Assembly (NCBI GenBank): GCA_964563755.1
Contig: CAZLYC010000001.1
Span: 1 to 64,000 of the forward strand
DNA: 64,000 nt
From: JABMQF01 sp964563755
Lineage (GTDB): Archaea; Nanobdellota; Nanobdellia; Woesearchaeales; UBA11576
Direction of reading: 5' to 3'
Shown here: positions 23,524-32,231 of the stretch, piece by piece
How positions within the stretch are numbered: position 1 is the first letter of the stretch
Layout of the letters: the number at the start of each line of letters is the position of its first letter
Notes under the pieces: generated by a model
Told to the model about the DNA's origin: nothing
Database searches by the model: none
The model's input: the letters and a program-made list of their open reading frames with translations, nothing else
Position numbers and translations under genes: made by a program

Positions 23524-24543
23524 TTAGATTTTCTTGACAAACATGCTCTTGAATTCCTTACTCAGAAGCTCCTCTGCCTTCTTATGCAGCTCGCCATTAG
23601 TGAGGAAAAGTATAGGAAGCTTCTTGACCTGACCATAGACAAAAGCTGTCGAAAGATCAGCATCACTTATCTTGGCCTTGTTCTTGGCCTTGCAATAATA
23701 ATTCAATGACCCCACATTACTAGGAATCTTCACGACAAAATCATACTCAGAGCCTTTCTTAATCATAGAGAAATCAGATATCTCTATTCCTGAACCATCA
23801 AAGAACTCACTGACCTTCTTGAAGAACTTGTCATCCTCAGGGAAAGCGAGGACTTTTTGAGATTCCTCTAAGGGTGGCGCTTTCTTCTCTATCTTAATCT
23901 TCTCATCAGTATCTATCTGAGTGGAGAAAGAGAATGCAGTTTCATAAGAAAACTCCGGAACCTGCGATTCATCAAGCTGCGTCAAAGTGACAGAGGTTAT
24001 CTGCTTCGCTGGATCTGCAGGAACAGATATTGACTCCTCAGCGACCTCAATAGTAGACTGCACTTCCTTCGGTTTCTCTACAGCAGCCTTCTTTGCATGC
24101 TCATCATTAAGGTAATCGCGAATAAGGTCCTTGGCCTCTGCGTCAGGGACAAGATAATACTTCCAGAACAAGTCAGCATGACTGTTCGCTGTAACTTCCA
24201 ATGGAACAGCAAAATCAGTTATCTCACGCAACGAAACTCTCATCTGGGGATCAAGGCTCTTATCCTTTAGTATCTTATTTTTCTTAAGAAGCTGGAAAGT
24301 GTTGAAATCAGCGTCAGGCAGCTTATGGGCAAAGTTCTCAAGAACAGCCTCCTGGCCTTCGCAATAGTACAAAGGAGAGCCGCCTACCTTCATCGATGTC
24401 AACCTGAGCTTCTTCTGGTCAACCATCTCTGAAAGCATGGCTGAAGCGAACAGGACATTAGTCTTCATCTCATGATTTATCTGAGCAGGAAGCAACGGTC
24501 CCTTTTCCTTGACAATAGAAAGAAGCTTATCCCTATGGTCCAT
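23524..24543 (-). CDS. winged-helix protein with C-terminal nuclease-like domain, unknown
   Basis: A 339-residue protein not assigned to a family. The N-terminal 80 residues look like a winged helix (LLPAQINHEMKTNVLFASAM, then KLRLTSMKVGGSPLYYCEGQ). A Glu/Lys/Pro-rich linker follows. The last 100 residues (YDFVVKIPSNVGSLNYYCKA, then YGQVKKLPILFLTNGELHKK) recall the strand order of PD-(D/E)xK nuclease-fold proteins of the Mrr type, with the usual acidic residue before K replaced by Cys or Ala. It may therefore be inactive or non-homologous. It heads the fen1-trm5 run, suggesting a DNA-related role. Confidence 0.55.
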   Translation of the reverse strand: MDHRDKLLSIVKEKGPLLPAQINHEMKTNVLFASAMLSEMVDQKKLRLTSMKVGGSPLYYCEGQEAVLENFAHKLPDADFNTFQLLKKNKILKDKSLDPQMRVSLREITDFAVPLEVTANSHADLFWKYYLVPDAEAKDLIRDYLNDEHAKKAAVEKPKEVQSTIEVAEESISVPADPAKQITSVTLTQLDESQVPEFSYETAFSFSTQIDTDEKIKIEKKAPPLEESQKVLAFPEDDKFFKKVSEFFDGSGIEISDFSMIKKGSEYDFVVKIPSNVGSLNYYCKAKNKAKISDADLSTAFVYGQVKKLPILFLTNGELHKKAEELLSKEFKSMFVKKI

Positions 24544-24651
24544 AAGTTGAAAATTGTTAGTTTTTCTATATAAACTTTGTCCTGTTTAAAAAGAAAGATT
24601 TAATCGATAAAAAATCGTAAAAGAATCAGGATGAATGCGACATTAAAATGA

Positions 24652-25296
24652 TTAAGGCCTCATCCATCTAATCTCATAATATGTGACGTCCCCTTCGTCA
24701 TCTACAACTCCAATCAGAAGACGTTTCTTTGTGGAATGCGCAACCCTGTTCTTCGCAGAAAAATCATACCAAGTTATCTGCTCGCCCTCGTGGACAGGAT
24801 ATATTATCCATCTTGCGTGGTCCTCGCCTGGCTTCACCCCTCGGTCATACACACGGAAATCCGCGCCGAACTTAAGGGCAGTCTTTATGATGTAACCCCT
24901 GTTCCTTATATCCTTAAAAACCATATACCTAATCCAGAAATTAGGCTCCACTTTCTTCGCCTTCTTGATAAAATCATCCTTTGAAATCTGCTTGTCCTTG
25001 TCATCGATAACCTTGAGCCTGCCCTTCTCGATAAGATAAAGAGCTTCAAGCAAAGAGAGCTGGACCTTGCCTTCCTCAATCATGTTGCCGAAACGGCTCT
25101 GATTATAGAACTCCCTAGCCTCATCACTAGATTCAGCAATTACACGCTCGCGAGCAAAAACTGCAAGAACGACTGACTTTGGCTTCTTCTGCTCCTCCTT
25201 TGGAGCATCCTTCATCTCGACTGGCGAGATAGTCTCTGAAACCATTGCAGCCGATTCATCGGTCTCTGCAGGCGCCTCGACTTTCTTCTTGCGGGG
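24652..25296 (-). CDS. endA: tRNA-splicing endonuclease EndA
   Basis: The enzyme that cuts bulge-helix-bulge introns in archaeal tRNA and rRNA precursors. After an N-terminal Ala/Glu/Lys extension of about 42 residues, the alpha-type fold contains EARE FYNQSRFG and the catalytic triad: Y151 in FRVYDRG, H161 in DHARWIIYP, and K191 or K192 in HSTKKRLLIG. At 214 residues it is one unit, so probably a homotetramer. ATG 25296 (MPRKKK) is chosen; the frame opens 4 codons earlier. It matters locally because all five tRNAs in the window seem to carry introns. Confidence 0.93.
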   Translation of the reverse strand, partial: PRKKKVEAPAETDESAAMVSETISPVEMKDAPKEEQKKPKSVVLAVFARERVIAESSDEAREFYNQSRFGNMIEEGKVQLSLLEALYLIEKGRLKVIDDKDKQISKDDFIKKAKKVEPNFWIRYMVFKDIRNRGYIIKTALKFGADFRVYDRGVKPGEDHARWIIYPVHEGEQITWYDFSAKNRVAHSTKKRLLIGVVDDEGDVTYYEIRWMRP

Positions 25297-25320
25297 CATG
25301 ATACACAAAAGATAATAGGG

Positions 25321-25366
25321 GATTTATAAATGTTTGGTGGTGTGTCCGCGTGTAAATATTTATAAA
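25321..25366. promoter_or_regulatory. divergent TATA boxes for endA and RNase Z
   Basis: Two ATTTATAAA boxes stand back to back: 25322-25330 on the minus strand, about 27 bases before the endA start, and 25358-25366 on the plus strand, about 28 bases before the RNase Z start. Both spacings predict leaderless messages. Confidence 0.55.
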
Positions 25367-25390
25367 TCTTGGCAGAACTTCTTTTGAACC

Positions 25391-26296
25391 ATGGAAATCA
25401 CATTTTTAGGTACATCGGCAATGGTGCCGACAAAGGAAAGGAACGTAACTGGAATATTCATCAAGTACAAAGAAGAAGGCATACTCATGGACTGCGGAGA
25501 AGGCACTCAGAGGCAGATGAACATAGCGGGGATAAACCGCAACTCAGTCACGAAGATACTCGTCAGCCACTGGCATGGAGACCACGTCTCAGGCATAGTC
25601 GGACTCATACAGACCATGGCGAACAAGGAGAAGAACCCGACAATAGACCTCTACGGCCCTGAAGGGACTGAAGAGCATGTCAGGCACATGATAGGCATGG
25701 TCATATTTGACATACAGATAAACCTGAGAGTCCATGAACTGAAACCTCAAAAGAACGAGATACTCAAAGTCCTTGAAAATGAGGATTACATAATAGAATG
25801 CGCAGAGCTTGACCATAAAGTCCCCTGCATCGGATACAGCTTCATAGAGAAAGACAGGCTGAACGTAGACCCTGAAAAGCTGAGAGCTTTAGGAGTGAGG
25901 GACGGACCACATCTAAGGAAGATAAAGAACGGCGAAACAATAAACTACAAAGGAAATGAGATAAAACCAGAACAGGTCACGTATAAAGTCGAAGGAAAGA
26001 AACTCACGTACATAGCAGACACTGCCGCATGCGAAAACGCGATAAAGCTCGCGGAAGCAGCAGACATAATGATATCAGAATCAGTATACGCAGACAAGCT
26101 GCAGGATAAGGCAGAGGATTACAAACACCTTACAGCAAAAGATGCCGCGATGATAGCAAGCCAGGCTGACGTAAAAAAACTCATACTCACGCATTTTTCA
26201 CAAAGATACAAGACAACCGAAGAGATTGAGGAGAACGCAAGGACAATATTCCCAGAGACGACCTGCGCTTATGACTTCATGAAACTCAATCTTTGA
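25391..26296 (+). CDS. rnz: ribonuclease Z
   Basis: A 301-residue tRNA 3' processing endonuclease of the metallo-beta-lactamase fold. The N-terminal ITFLGTSAMVPTKERN and DCGEGTQRQM motifs and the zinc motif SHWHGDH (59-65) are exact. Later elements TYIADTAACENAIKLAEAAD, SVYADKL and LTHFSQRY complete the active site. Length is normal for the short form. It is transcribed away from endA from a shared 95-base spacer. Confidence 0.95.
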   Translation: MEITFLGTSAMVPTKERNVTGIFIKYKEEGILMDCGEGTQRQMNIAGINRNSVTKILVSHWHGDHVSGIVGLIQTMANKEKNPTIDLYGPEGTEEHVRHMIGMVIFDIQINLRVHELKPQKNEILKVLENEDYIIECAELDHKVPCIGYSFIEKDRLNVDPEKLRALGVRDGPHLRKIKNGETINYKGNEIKPEQVTYKVEGKKLTYIADTAACENAIKLAEAADIMISESVYADKLQDKAEDYKHLTAKDAAMIASQADVKKLILTHFSQRYKTTEEIEENARTIFPETTCAYDFMKLNL

Positions 26297-26373
26297 TTTC
26301 TCGACGACAAAAAATTTCATCCTTTGATGATGATAATAAATCTTTAAATATACATAAATAATCAGAAAAAAGC

Positions 26374-26520
26374 ATGAATAAAACGAGCTGGCAAACTAGG
26401 AATGCAAAAGAGGATATCTTCGAAGACAAGGTAAGACAGCTCATGTATAAAAGAAAAATAACATATCAGGAAGCGTCCCAACTAATAAAGAATGGGCAAC
26501 GTTCAGTTTTTGATTTTTAA
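26374..26520 (+). CDS. 48-residue small protein
   Basis: A short frame starting MNKTSWQTRNAKEDIFEDKV and ending GQRSVFDF, TAA at 26518-26520. A good TATA-like TTTAAATATA lies at 26343-26352, placing the transcript start at the ATG. The composition is ordinary for this genome (charged, helical, with KRKITYQEASQLIKNG). No family recognised. Support comes from promoter position and coding-like composition only. Confidence 0.45.
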   Translation: MNKTSWQTRNAKEDIFEDKVRQLMYKRKITYQEASQLIKNGQRSVFDF

Positions 26521-26528
26521 GAAAGACA

Positions 26529-26619
26529 ATTGCCGCGCTCGCACTGATTCTTTTAACGATTTCGTTTGCCCAACTACAAGTCAAGCAGATTGATTTTCTG
26601 TTGCTTGCCAGGCGGCAAT
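26529..26619. repeat. 91-base structured repeat element, copy 1
   Basis: ATTGCCGC (26529-26536) and GCGGCAAT (26612-26619) pair perfectly and enclose 75 bases. The second copy at 32304-32394 is the same length and keeps both ends (CGCTCGC after the left arm, AGG before and GACGC after the right arm), but the inside differs. In the arm helix the G-C pair of this copy is an A-T pair in the other, a compensatory change. It lies just after the 48-residue frame and before hjc. It could be a small structured RNA or a short mobile element. Confidence 0.6.
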
Positions 26620-26692
26620 GACGCTAAGTTCTCTAACAATCTTTAAGCGTAATTACGCAACGTATTTAACCACACAAACCATTTTCTAATGT

Positions 26693-27082
26693 ATGTCCCG
26701 AAAAAGCAAAGGAATAAACGCAGAAAGGGAGCTCATACACCTGTTCTGGGCGAACGGATGGAGCGCATGCAGGATAGCTGGAAGCGGCTCATCAAGATAC
26801 CCATCACCCGACGTGATAGCAGGCAACAATGTCAGGAGGATGGCAATAGAATGCAAAGTCACAAAGGACATAAGGCAATACTTCACAAAAAAACAAGTAA
26901 ATGAACTGCAGGAATTTGGCAAGATATTCGGAGCAGATCCTTGGACCGCTGTCAAGTTCAACTATGTCAACTGGTACTTCCTAACGCTTGAAGACATTGA
27001 ACCCACACCCGAAGTATACTCAGTATCAATAGAAAGCGCGAAAAGAAAAGGTTTCCTTTTTGAAGAAATGATAAGAAAATAA
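26693..27082 (+). CDS. hjc: Holliday junction resolvase Hjc
   Basis: A 129-residue nuclease that resolves four-way DNA junctions. It has the whole Hjc signature: AERELIHLFWANGWSACRIA with E11, GSGSSRYPSPDVIAG with D40, and RMAIECKVTKD with E53 and K55, the PD-(D/E)xK core. The C-terminal part with WYFLTLEDIE is also typical. Length is normal. It converges with the potassium channel gene, leaving 2 bases. Confidence 0.95.
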   Translation: MSRKSKGINAERELIHLFWANGWSACRIAGSGSSRYPSPDVIAGNNVRRMAIECKVTKDIRQYFTKKQVNELQEFGKIFGADPWTAVKFNYVNWYFLTLEDIEPTPEVYSVSIESAKRKGFLFEEMIRK

Positions 27083-27084
27083 AT

Positions 27085-28074
27085 TTACCAGAGCTTAAGT
27101 TTCTTGAAGACGCTCTTTATCATGCCTTCTTCTTTCTCAACAGCCTCGACTTCTGTCTCAACCTTCCTTATCTCAGCCTGCTCTTTCTGGAGTTCAGCTT
27201 CCTCCTTCTTCACCTCAGTCATCAGCTCTTTCTCCTCTTTCTTGACTTCCTGGATAAGCTCTGTCTCTTCCTCCTTCTGCGAGAGGAACTCTGCGTTTGA
27301 GACGAACAATAGAAGTATCGCGATGAAAAGTACGTTTATCACGATGCCGAACAATGACTCCATGAAAAAGACGAACCTCGCCGCAGTAGACAATGGCGAT
27401 ATGTCACCATAACCAACTGTCGCAAAAGTCACCATGCTATAATAGATGAAAGTGCCAAGCGTAGGAGGCTTCTCCTCTGCAAAGGAAATCGCAAAAGATT
27501 TCTGGCTGAATGAATCAGTATAAATATCATAATACAATGCGCCAAAACCCGTGACATAAAGAAGAACTATAGCCATGCAGATAATCATGATAGATATCTG
27601 CTTGCCATGCTTGAACCAATCTCTAAGATTACGCTCTATGCCCAATACCTCGGGGCACATTATGAAACTCACAAGTATATAGCTGCCAAAGTAGCTCACA
27701 ATAGTCATAAGAAGACTATAGTCCTTGCGCCAAACTGAAGGAAAAGCTATCCCCAGACCTACAATCATGAAAGCCATGATAGAGTAACGCACACCGATGA
27801 CCTTCTCCCTCTTCCTTATGAAGGGGATTATCAAGAAGAAAAACACGAACATGAAAGGTACCATGAATATCTTCGCGATGATTGCAGGAGATGCCTCAAA
27901 ATATCCTGTGGTGACAGACCCTATCTTCATAGCAATAAGAAGGAACACCATTATAGGTATGAAAAAAAGCATATTATAATTTATCAGCTTAAGGACAGAG
28001 ATATCCGCCTTATGCTTGTCCATAGAACTGGAATGCTTACTATATCTCTGAAGCACCTCTTTCTTCAAGTCCAT
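27085..28074 (-). CDS. potassium channel, two-pore-helix type with coiled-coil tail
   Basis: A 329-residue ion channel. About six hydrophobic segments precede the pore (for example FFIPIMVFLLIAMKIGSVTT and MFVFFFLIIPFI). The selectivity filter TVGYGD is at residues 219-224 after YYSMVTFA, with the inner helix SLFGIVINVLFIAILLLF. The last 60 residues are a charged cytosolic coiled coil (EEETELIQEVKKEEKELMTE), probably for tetramer assembly. No RCK nucleotide-binding domain is present and no S4 with regular Arg spacing, so it is not obviously voltage gated. Confidence 0.88.
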   Translation of the reverse strand: MDLKKEVLQRYSKHSSSMDKHKADISVLKLINYNMLFFIPIMVFLLIAMKIGSVTTGYFEASPAIIAKIFMVPFMFVFFFLIIPFIRKREKVIGVRYSIMAFMIVGLGIAFPSVWRKDYSLLMTIVSYFGSYILVSFIMCPEVLGIERNLRDWFKHGKQISIMIICMAIVLLYVTGFGALYYDIYTDSFSQKSFAISFAEEKPPTLGTFIYYSMVTFATVGYGDISPLSTAARFVFFMESLFGIVINVLFIAILLLFVSNAEFLSQKEEETELIQEVKKEEKELMTEVKKEEAELQKEQAEIRKVETEVEAVEKEEGMIKSVFKKLKLW

Positions 28075-28143
28075 ACGACCATCAAAACAAAATCAGTATT
28101 TAAACCTTTTTGAATAAAATACACAACCAACAGAATGACAGAC

Positions 28144-29223
28144 TTAACCTAGCTCCTTAATGTATAATACCTTCTTCTCATCACTTAAGCCCCAAGCGGA
28201 AATGATGGAATTCTTGATGAGCTTATCAACAATCTCAGGACCGTAAAGCCCTGCAAGACGTATGAGATTATCATGCATATGTCCGCCAGGTATCATGGCA
28301 GGGTCATCAGGATTTACCGTGACAAGAACTCCCTGAGAGAGCAACCTATCGAGACGAAGGTCATCATGCACATCCTTCCTGAAGAAGAACTCATTACAAA
28401 CAGGATTCGACTCCAGACGTATGTTCTTTTCCCTCATGTAATAGATGCTGTCAGGATCCTTATGAAGAGGTATTGCGTGACTGATTGCGTCTGCACGAAG
28501 ACAATGAATCGCTGTCCAGATATTCCTCATGTTAGTTGATTCATCACACATCTCACCAGCATGGACTGTACGCTTCAATGGCGTATCAAAAGTCTGCCTG
28601 AAAGCAGGGTAATGCTTCTCAGGAGGATTGCCGACTTCCCAACAGGCCAAGTCAATACCTAACACCATGCCAGGATAGTCCTTGTTGACAGCTATCGCAG
28701 CATCAGCTACAGCAACTCCAAGGTCAGGTGCTGAACCGCGGTCAATACAGATTATCAAGCGTGCATCGACACCCGTAGCTTCATGCCCTTTCTGAAAACC
28801 ATCGACAGCGCAGCGGATAACATCCTCAATAGAAAGCCCTGCACGAGTATGATACTCAGGAGCGAAACGCACCTCTGCGTAAGGCGAGTTCTGCGTCTTA
28901 AGATAGCGGCACTGGGCAAGAGCCAGATCCTCAAAGTCCTTCGAGGTCTGCATGAACTGCGTGAACATACCAAAAACATCAGTTATCTTATACTTCCCAA
29001 GAGCATGTATGAACTCAGTCAGCATAGCAGGACTGTCAACCCTCCTTGAAGAAGACGGAAAGTAACTGATAAGACGATTACTTATATCAAAGGAAGGCAT
29101 CAATAGGTCTGCACCACGCTCCTCTGCCATGTGAAAGAGGCTTTCAGCAGGAATAGAACCATCCCAATGCAGGTGCAAAGGAAAGGTCTTCCTGTCCCTT
29201 ATCCAAGAATAATCATCCCCCAT
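28144..29223 (-). CDS. adenosine/AMP deaminase family protein
   Basis: A 359-residue TIM-barrel metal hydrolase. It has the metal motif PLHLHWDGSI near the N-terminus, AEVRFAPEYHTRAG, the catalytic TVHAGEMCDES, a divergent SHAIPLHKD where HG is usual, LESNPVCN, and VNPDDPAMIP as the second metal ligand region. The family deaminates adenosine or adenine; the substrate is uncertain because the HG motif differs. ATG 29223 is chosen: a TTTATATT box about 25-30 bases and an AAGGAG upstream support it, against an open frame to 29292. Confidence 0.78.
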   Translation of the reverse strand: MGDDYSWIRDRKTFPLHLHWDGSIPAESLFHMAEERGADLLMPSFDISNRLISYFPSSSRRVDSPAMLTEFIHALGKYKITDVFGMFTQFMQTSKDFEDLALAQCRYLKTQNSPYAEVRFAPEYHTRAGLSIEDVIRCAVDGFQKGHEATGVDARLIICIDRGSAPDLGVAVADAAIAVNKDYPGMVLGIDLACWEVGNPPEKHYPAFRQTFDTPLKRTVHAGEMCDESTNMRNIWTAIHCLRADAISHAIPLHKDPDSIYYMREKNIRLESNPVCNEFFFRKDVHDDLRLDRLLSQGVLVTVNPDDPAMIPGGHMHDNLIRLAGLYGPEIVDKLIKNSIISAWGLSDEKKVLYIKELG

Positions 29224-29352
29224 ACCAAAAAAACAGTCTCCTTGGAAATATAAACCTTTTCCATGACAATATCTGTCTATAAGATAAAACAAGTATACAG
29301 ATATGTCATTTTGACAAAAAGATTAATAAAACAAACCCACGTAAACAGAGCC

Positions 29353-30006
29353 ATGAAGAGGTGGATGCATAAAATAGAAGTCCTTGTGGACAAGGCAATA
29401 GGACCATGCATAATAATACTTCTCGCAGTAATCATAATGGAGCTGGGATTCCATGACATGGTAGAGCACTACCAACTTGAAACACACATCCTGATAGCAG
29501 ACTATCTTGTCATATTCATATTCGTGCTTGACCTCATATTCAAATACCTAAAAACAAAGCACCTAAAAGATTTCTTCAGAAAATACTGGCTGGACATACT
29601 CGCAGTATTCCCATTCTTCCTCATGTTCAGATTCTATGAGATAACAATAGGAATATTCACACCCGCACTGGCAGAAGGAGCAGAGACAGCACAGAAACTG
29701 ATACATGAAGGACTTGAAGTCGAAAAGGAAGGAGTGAAGATAATACGAGAATCTGAAAAGATAGCTAAAGAAGCATCAGAACTATCTAAAGTGGGCAGAG
29801 AGGCATCCGAAGTCTCCAAGATAAGCAGAGAAGCGTCAGAAATATCCAAAGTGAGCAGGACAGGAAGACTAGCACGATTCCTAAGGCCGATATTCAGGAT
29901 ACCCCGATTATTCAAAAGTGCACACCACACGACAAAATTCTTCGCCCAGCCAGATGGAAGCCATCACGAGCATGAATACATGCCAAGACACAACAGAAAA
30001 AGCTAA
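29353..30006 (+). CDS. voltage-sensor-like membrane protein without pore
   Basis: A 217-residue protein starting MKRWMHKIEVLVDKAIGPCI at ATG 29353, which a TATA-like ATTAATAAA about 30 bases upstream supports. Three hydrophobic helices follow the S1-S3 pattern of voltage-gated channels (IADYLVIFIFVLDLIFKYLK, then FFRKYWLDILAVFPFFLMFR), but no S5-pore-S6 region exists. Instead there is a cytosolic helix with three 10-residue repeats of the type EASEVSKISR, then a basic tail (RPIFRIPRLFKSA) and a His-rich end. It may pair with the nearby potassium channel; that is inference. Confidence 0.6.
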   Translation: MKRWMHKIEVLVDKAIGPCIIILLAVIIMELGFHDMVEHYQLETHILIADYLVIFIFVLDLIFKYLKTKHLKDFFRKYWLDILAVFPFFLMFRFYEITIGIFTPALAEGAETAQKLIHEGLEVEKEGVKIIRESEKIAKEASELSKVGREASEVSKISREASEISKVSRTGRLARFLRPIFRIPRLFKSAHHTTKFFAQPDGSHHEHEYMPRHNRKS

Positions 30007-30018
30007 TACAAAAAGAAA

Positions 30019-31905
30019 TCAAACATCCTTTTTCTTCACACCGAAGATATAGATATACTGCCAGGCAAGCCCCTGCTTCCTGACAACCTTGACACTAAAA
30101 CCCGCCTCTTCAAAAACAGATATTATCTTCTTATCATCTTCCAACCAATCAATGTTAGGCAGTACATCAAAGAATTTGTCATAATCCATAAAAACAATCC
30201 GGCTCCCCTTCAATATCTTCTTGTTCAGACTCTTAAGGAAAGCCAGCTCCTCAGATATATAGCCTATCATGCCTGCAGAGACAACGACATCTACTTTAGG
30301 TATGCCCGGATGAATCTTAGACTGCTCTACCTGGAACAGCTTAACGTGATTGTGCCCTTCTTTCTTTAAACGTCTCTCAACAATCGCATGCTCATGCGGC
30401 GTTATAGATGTTCCATAAACCTTGCCGCTAGGCTTGACTTCCTCTGCGAGCAACATCGTCAATGTGCCGACACCGCAGCCATACTCTAGAACTGTCTTGT
30501 TCTTGACATCACCAAGAAGAGATATTATCTCACGACGCACACTCTTAGGCATGTCATAACTTTCGAACCATAATGACACCTTGGCCATGAAGTTATTCAC
30601 TTTACCTATAAATCTTGCATCATAGAACATCTCGAGCAGGCCATAAAGAGGCAGGCCAAGAAGTATGAGAGACAATGCTGTCCTCAACTTATGAGCAGCA
30701 CCTTCAGTATGCCAGAGCCAGAAGACAAGCAATGACGAAAATATCAGAACTATTATTATCGGACCGACCTTCCCGAAAGGCACTGTAAAATGTCGTTTAA
30801 GATTCGGCTTAGTGTATCTCAGCACGACGACACTTAGAAGTATGACACTATAAAGTATCAAAAGCATAGGAAGAAGCATCTCCAAGATGAGATAATAAGA
30901 ACCAGCGCCAACAATTATGACAATAGAAGATATCACTGTCTGAAGCATTATTGCCTTGTAAGGCGTGCCATATTTAGGATGAATCGCCTCAAAGTTCTTG
31001 ATGAAAAGATTATCCTCAGCCATTGAAAGTATAAGCCTTGGAGCAGAGACAACCCAGTCAGCGACCGACCCTATCACTGCCAAGTATACTATTATCGTGA
31101 AGAAAGTCAGAGCACCAGGACCAAAATAAAAATTAGCTAGATCAGACAAAGGAGCGGTACTCTCGCCGAACTTCTGCCAGCCCATTCCACCCATTGACAT
31201 GAGAACAAAGAAAAAGGATATTATGCTTATTATTATCGTACCATGCACAAGAGCCTTTGGCATCACTTTCTCTCCGTCTTTTACCTCTCCTGCAAGATAA
31301 GTCGGAGACTCCCATCCGAAAAAAGTCTCTGCAATGAAAAATATGGCCAGGAAAATAGCAGGAATGCCTAGTGGCATGAATGGCTCAAGACTGGACTGCG
31401 AAAAATGGAACAGACCAGGAATAGCTACGGAAAGAACAGCTATCAATGTTATGAAAGAGAAAGCGACAAGCAGATTTGCACTGACCTTCATACCTCTATA
31501 AGCAGTGAAGTTGAACATGATGATAAGAATTATTGAAACTATTATGACAGGAATCGGCGCATGAAAAGGGAGCAGGTACTTTACAGCACCAATCATCAAC
31601 ATGGCAACTGTGAAGTTTGCGGTTATTATGCTAAGCCAGCCTATCAGGAAAGAAGCGAAACGGCCATATGCCTGCTTGCTGAACTCATATATTCCTCCAG
31701 CTTTAGGAAACATTGAAGTCAGCTCGCCAAAACAAGCAGCAATGTAAACCGCCATCAACGAAAGGATTCCCCAAGAGATTAGAGAAGCAGGACCTGCCAT
31801 CTTGGCACCAAGCGCAGGAAGAAAAAAGATACCTGTGCCCATTATTGAATTGATTACTATAAGAAGTATGACATGATAGCTTAAAACCCTCTTTAACTCT
31901 GCCAT
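30019..31905 (-). CDS. APC-family amino acid permease fused to a SAM methyltransferase
   Basis: A 628-residue protein of two parts. Residues 1-430 are an APC-type transporter with about 12 helices (opening NSIMGTGIFFLPALG, then PKAGGIYEFSKQAYGRFASF and SPTYLAGEVKDGEKVMPKAL). Residues about 450-628 are a cytosolic Rossmann methyltransferase with motif I VLEYGCGVGTLTMLLAEEV, then VDVVVSAGMIGYISE and GSRIVFMDYDKFFD. No stop or frameshift separates them, and the linker WFESYDMPKSVRREI runs on smoothly. The transporter substrate and methyl acceptor are unknown; the fusion suggests a coupled transport and modification step, or membrane anchoring of a methyltransferase. Confidence 0.85.
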   Translation of the reverse strand: MAELKRVLSYHVILLIVINSIMGTGIFFLPALGAKMAGPASLISWGILSLMAVYIAACFGELTSMFPKAGGIYEFSKQAYGRFASFLIGWLSIITANFTVAMLMIGAVKYLLPFHAPIPVIIVSIILIIMFNFTAYRGMKVSANLLVAFSFITLIAVLSVAIPGLFHFSQSSLEPFMPLGIPAIFLAIFFIAETFFGWESPTYLAGEVKDGEKVMPKALVHGTIIISIISFFFVLMSMGGMGWQKFGESTAPLSDLANFYFGPGALTFFTIIVYLAVIGSVADWVVSAPRLILSMAEDNLFIKNFEAIHPKYGTPYKAIMLQTVISSIVIIVGAGSYYLILEMLLPMLLILYSVILLSVVVLRYTKPNLKRHFTVPFGKVGPIIIVLIFSSLLVFWLWHTEGAAHKLRTALSLILLGLPLYGLLEMFYDARFIGKVNNFMAKVSLWFESYDMPKSVRREIISLLGDVKNKTVLEYGCGVGTLTMLLAEEVKPSGKVYGTSITPHEHAIVERRLKKEGHNHVKLFQVEQSKIHPGIPKVDVVVSAGMIGYISEELAFLKSLNKKILKGSRIVFMDYDKFFDVLPNIDWLEDDKKIISVFEEAGFSVKVVRKQGLAWQYIYIFGVKKKDV

Positions 31906-31964
31906 AGACGATATCTACTGAAAAAACTATTTAAACGTTTCGTGACTATCCTGAAATAAAGAAA

Positions 31965-32067
31965 AGCCCCCGGCGAGAGTTGCACTCGCGACCTTCTGCT
32001 TATTGCCCGTCAGTACCACAAAGCAACTGACTCGAGGCAGACACTATAGCTACTAAGCCACGGGGGC
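31965..32067 (-). tRNA. tRNA-Thr (CGT), with 30-base intron
   Basis: Acceptor GCCCCCG/CGGGGGC with U73, T arm GCGAG TGCAACT CTCGC, five-base variable loop. The anticodon stem TCTGC/GCAGA is perfect. Between them stand CTCG, 30 bases, and TAA; joining CTCG to TAA gives the loop CT CGT AA, a threonine tRNA, consistent with U73. The intron thus lies between positions 35 and 36. Its flanks show two 3-base bulges (CGA and AAT) separated by GCCT/GGGC, next to an intron stem GTCAGT/ACTGAC, close to the cleavage motif of the splicing endonuclease. Total 103, mature 73. Confidence 0.88.
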
Positions 32068-32075
32068 GTTGAAAA

Positions 32076-32231
32076 TCAAATATTCTTCAGGATATCCTCT
32101 TTTTTAGGGAACTTCTTCTGGCATTCAGCGCAGACTGTGTGCTTCTTTCCATTCTCATCCTTAACGTAAGTACCTATTGGCTTTTCAAGGAATGTCTCGT
32201 TTATCTTGCCTTTGCAAATCTCGCATTTCAT
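32076..32231 (-). CDS. 51-residue zinc finger protein
   Basis: Starts MKCEICKGKINETFLEKPIG and ends in a Lys-rich helix. Two pairs of cysteines (CEIC, then CAEC after a charged loop with GTYVKDENGKKH) make a zinc finger. Stop TGA at 32076-32078. The type is common in DPANN archaea as a short stand-alone protein. It lies 8 bases from tRNA-Thr on the same strand. Role unknown, possibly nucleic acid binding. Confidence 0.72.
   Translation of the reverse strand: MKCEICKGKINETFLEKPIGTYVKDENGKKHTVCAECQKKFPKKEDILKNI

Noticed and set aside
26529..26619. Signal-peptide-like frame reading through the 91-base element
   Set aside because: One frame gives IAALALILLTISFAQ, but it has no start codon and the second copy has no such frame.
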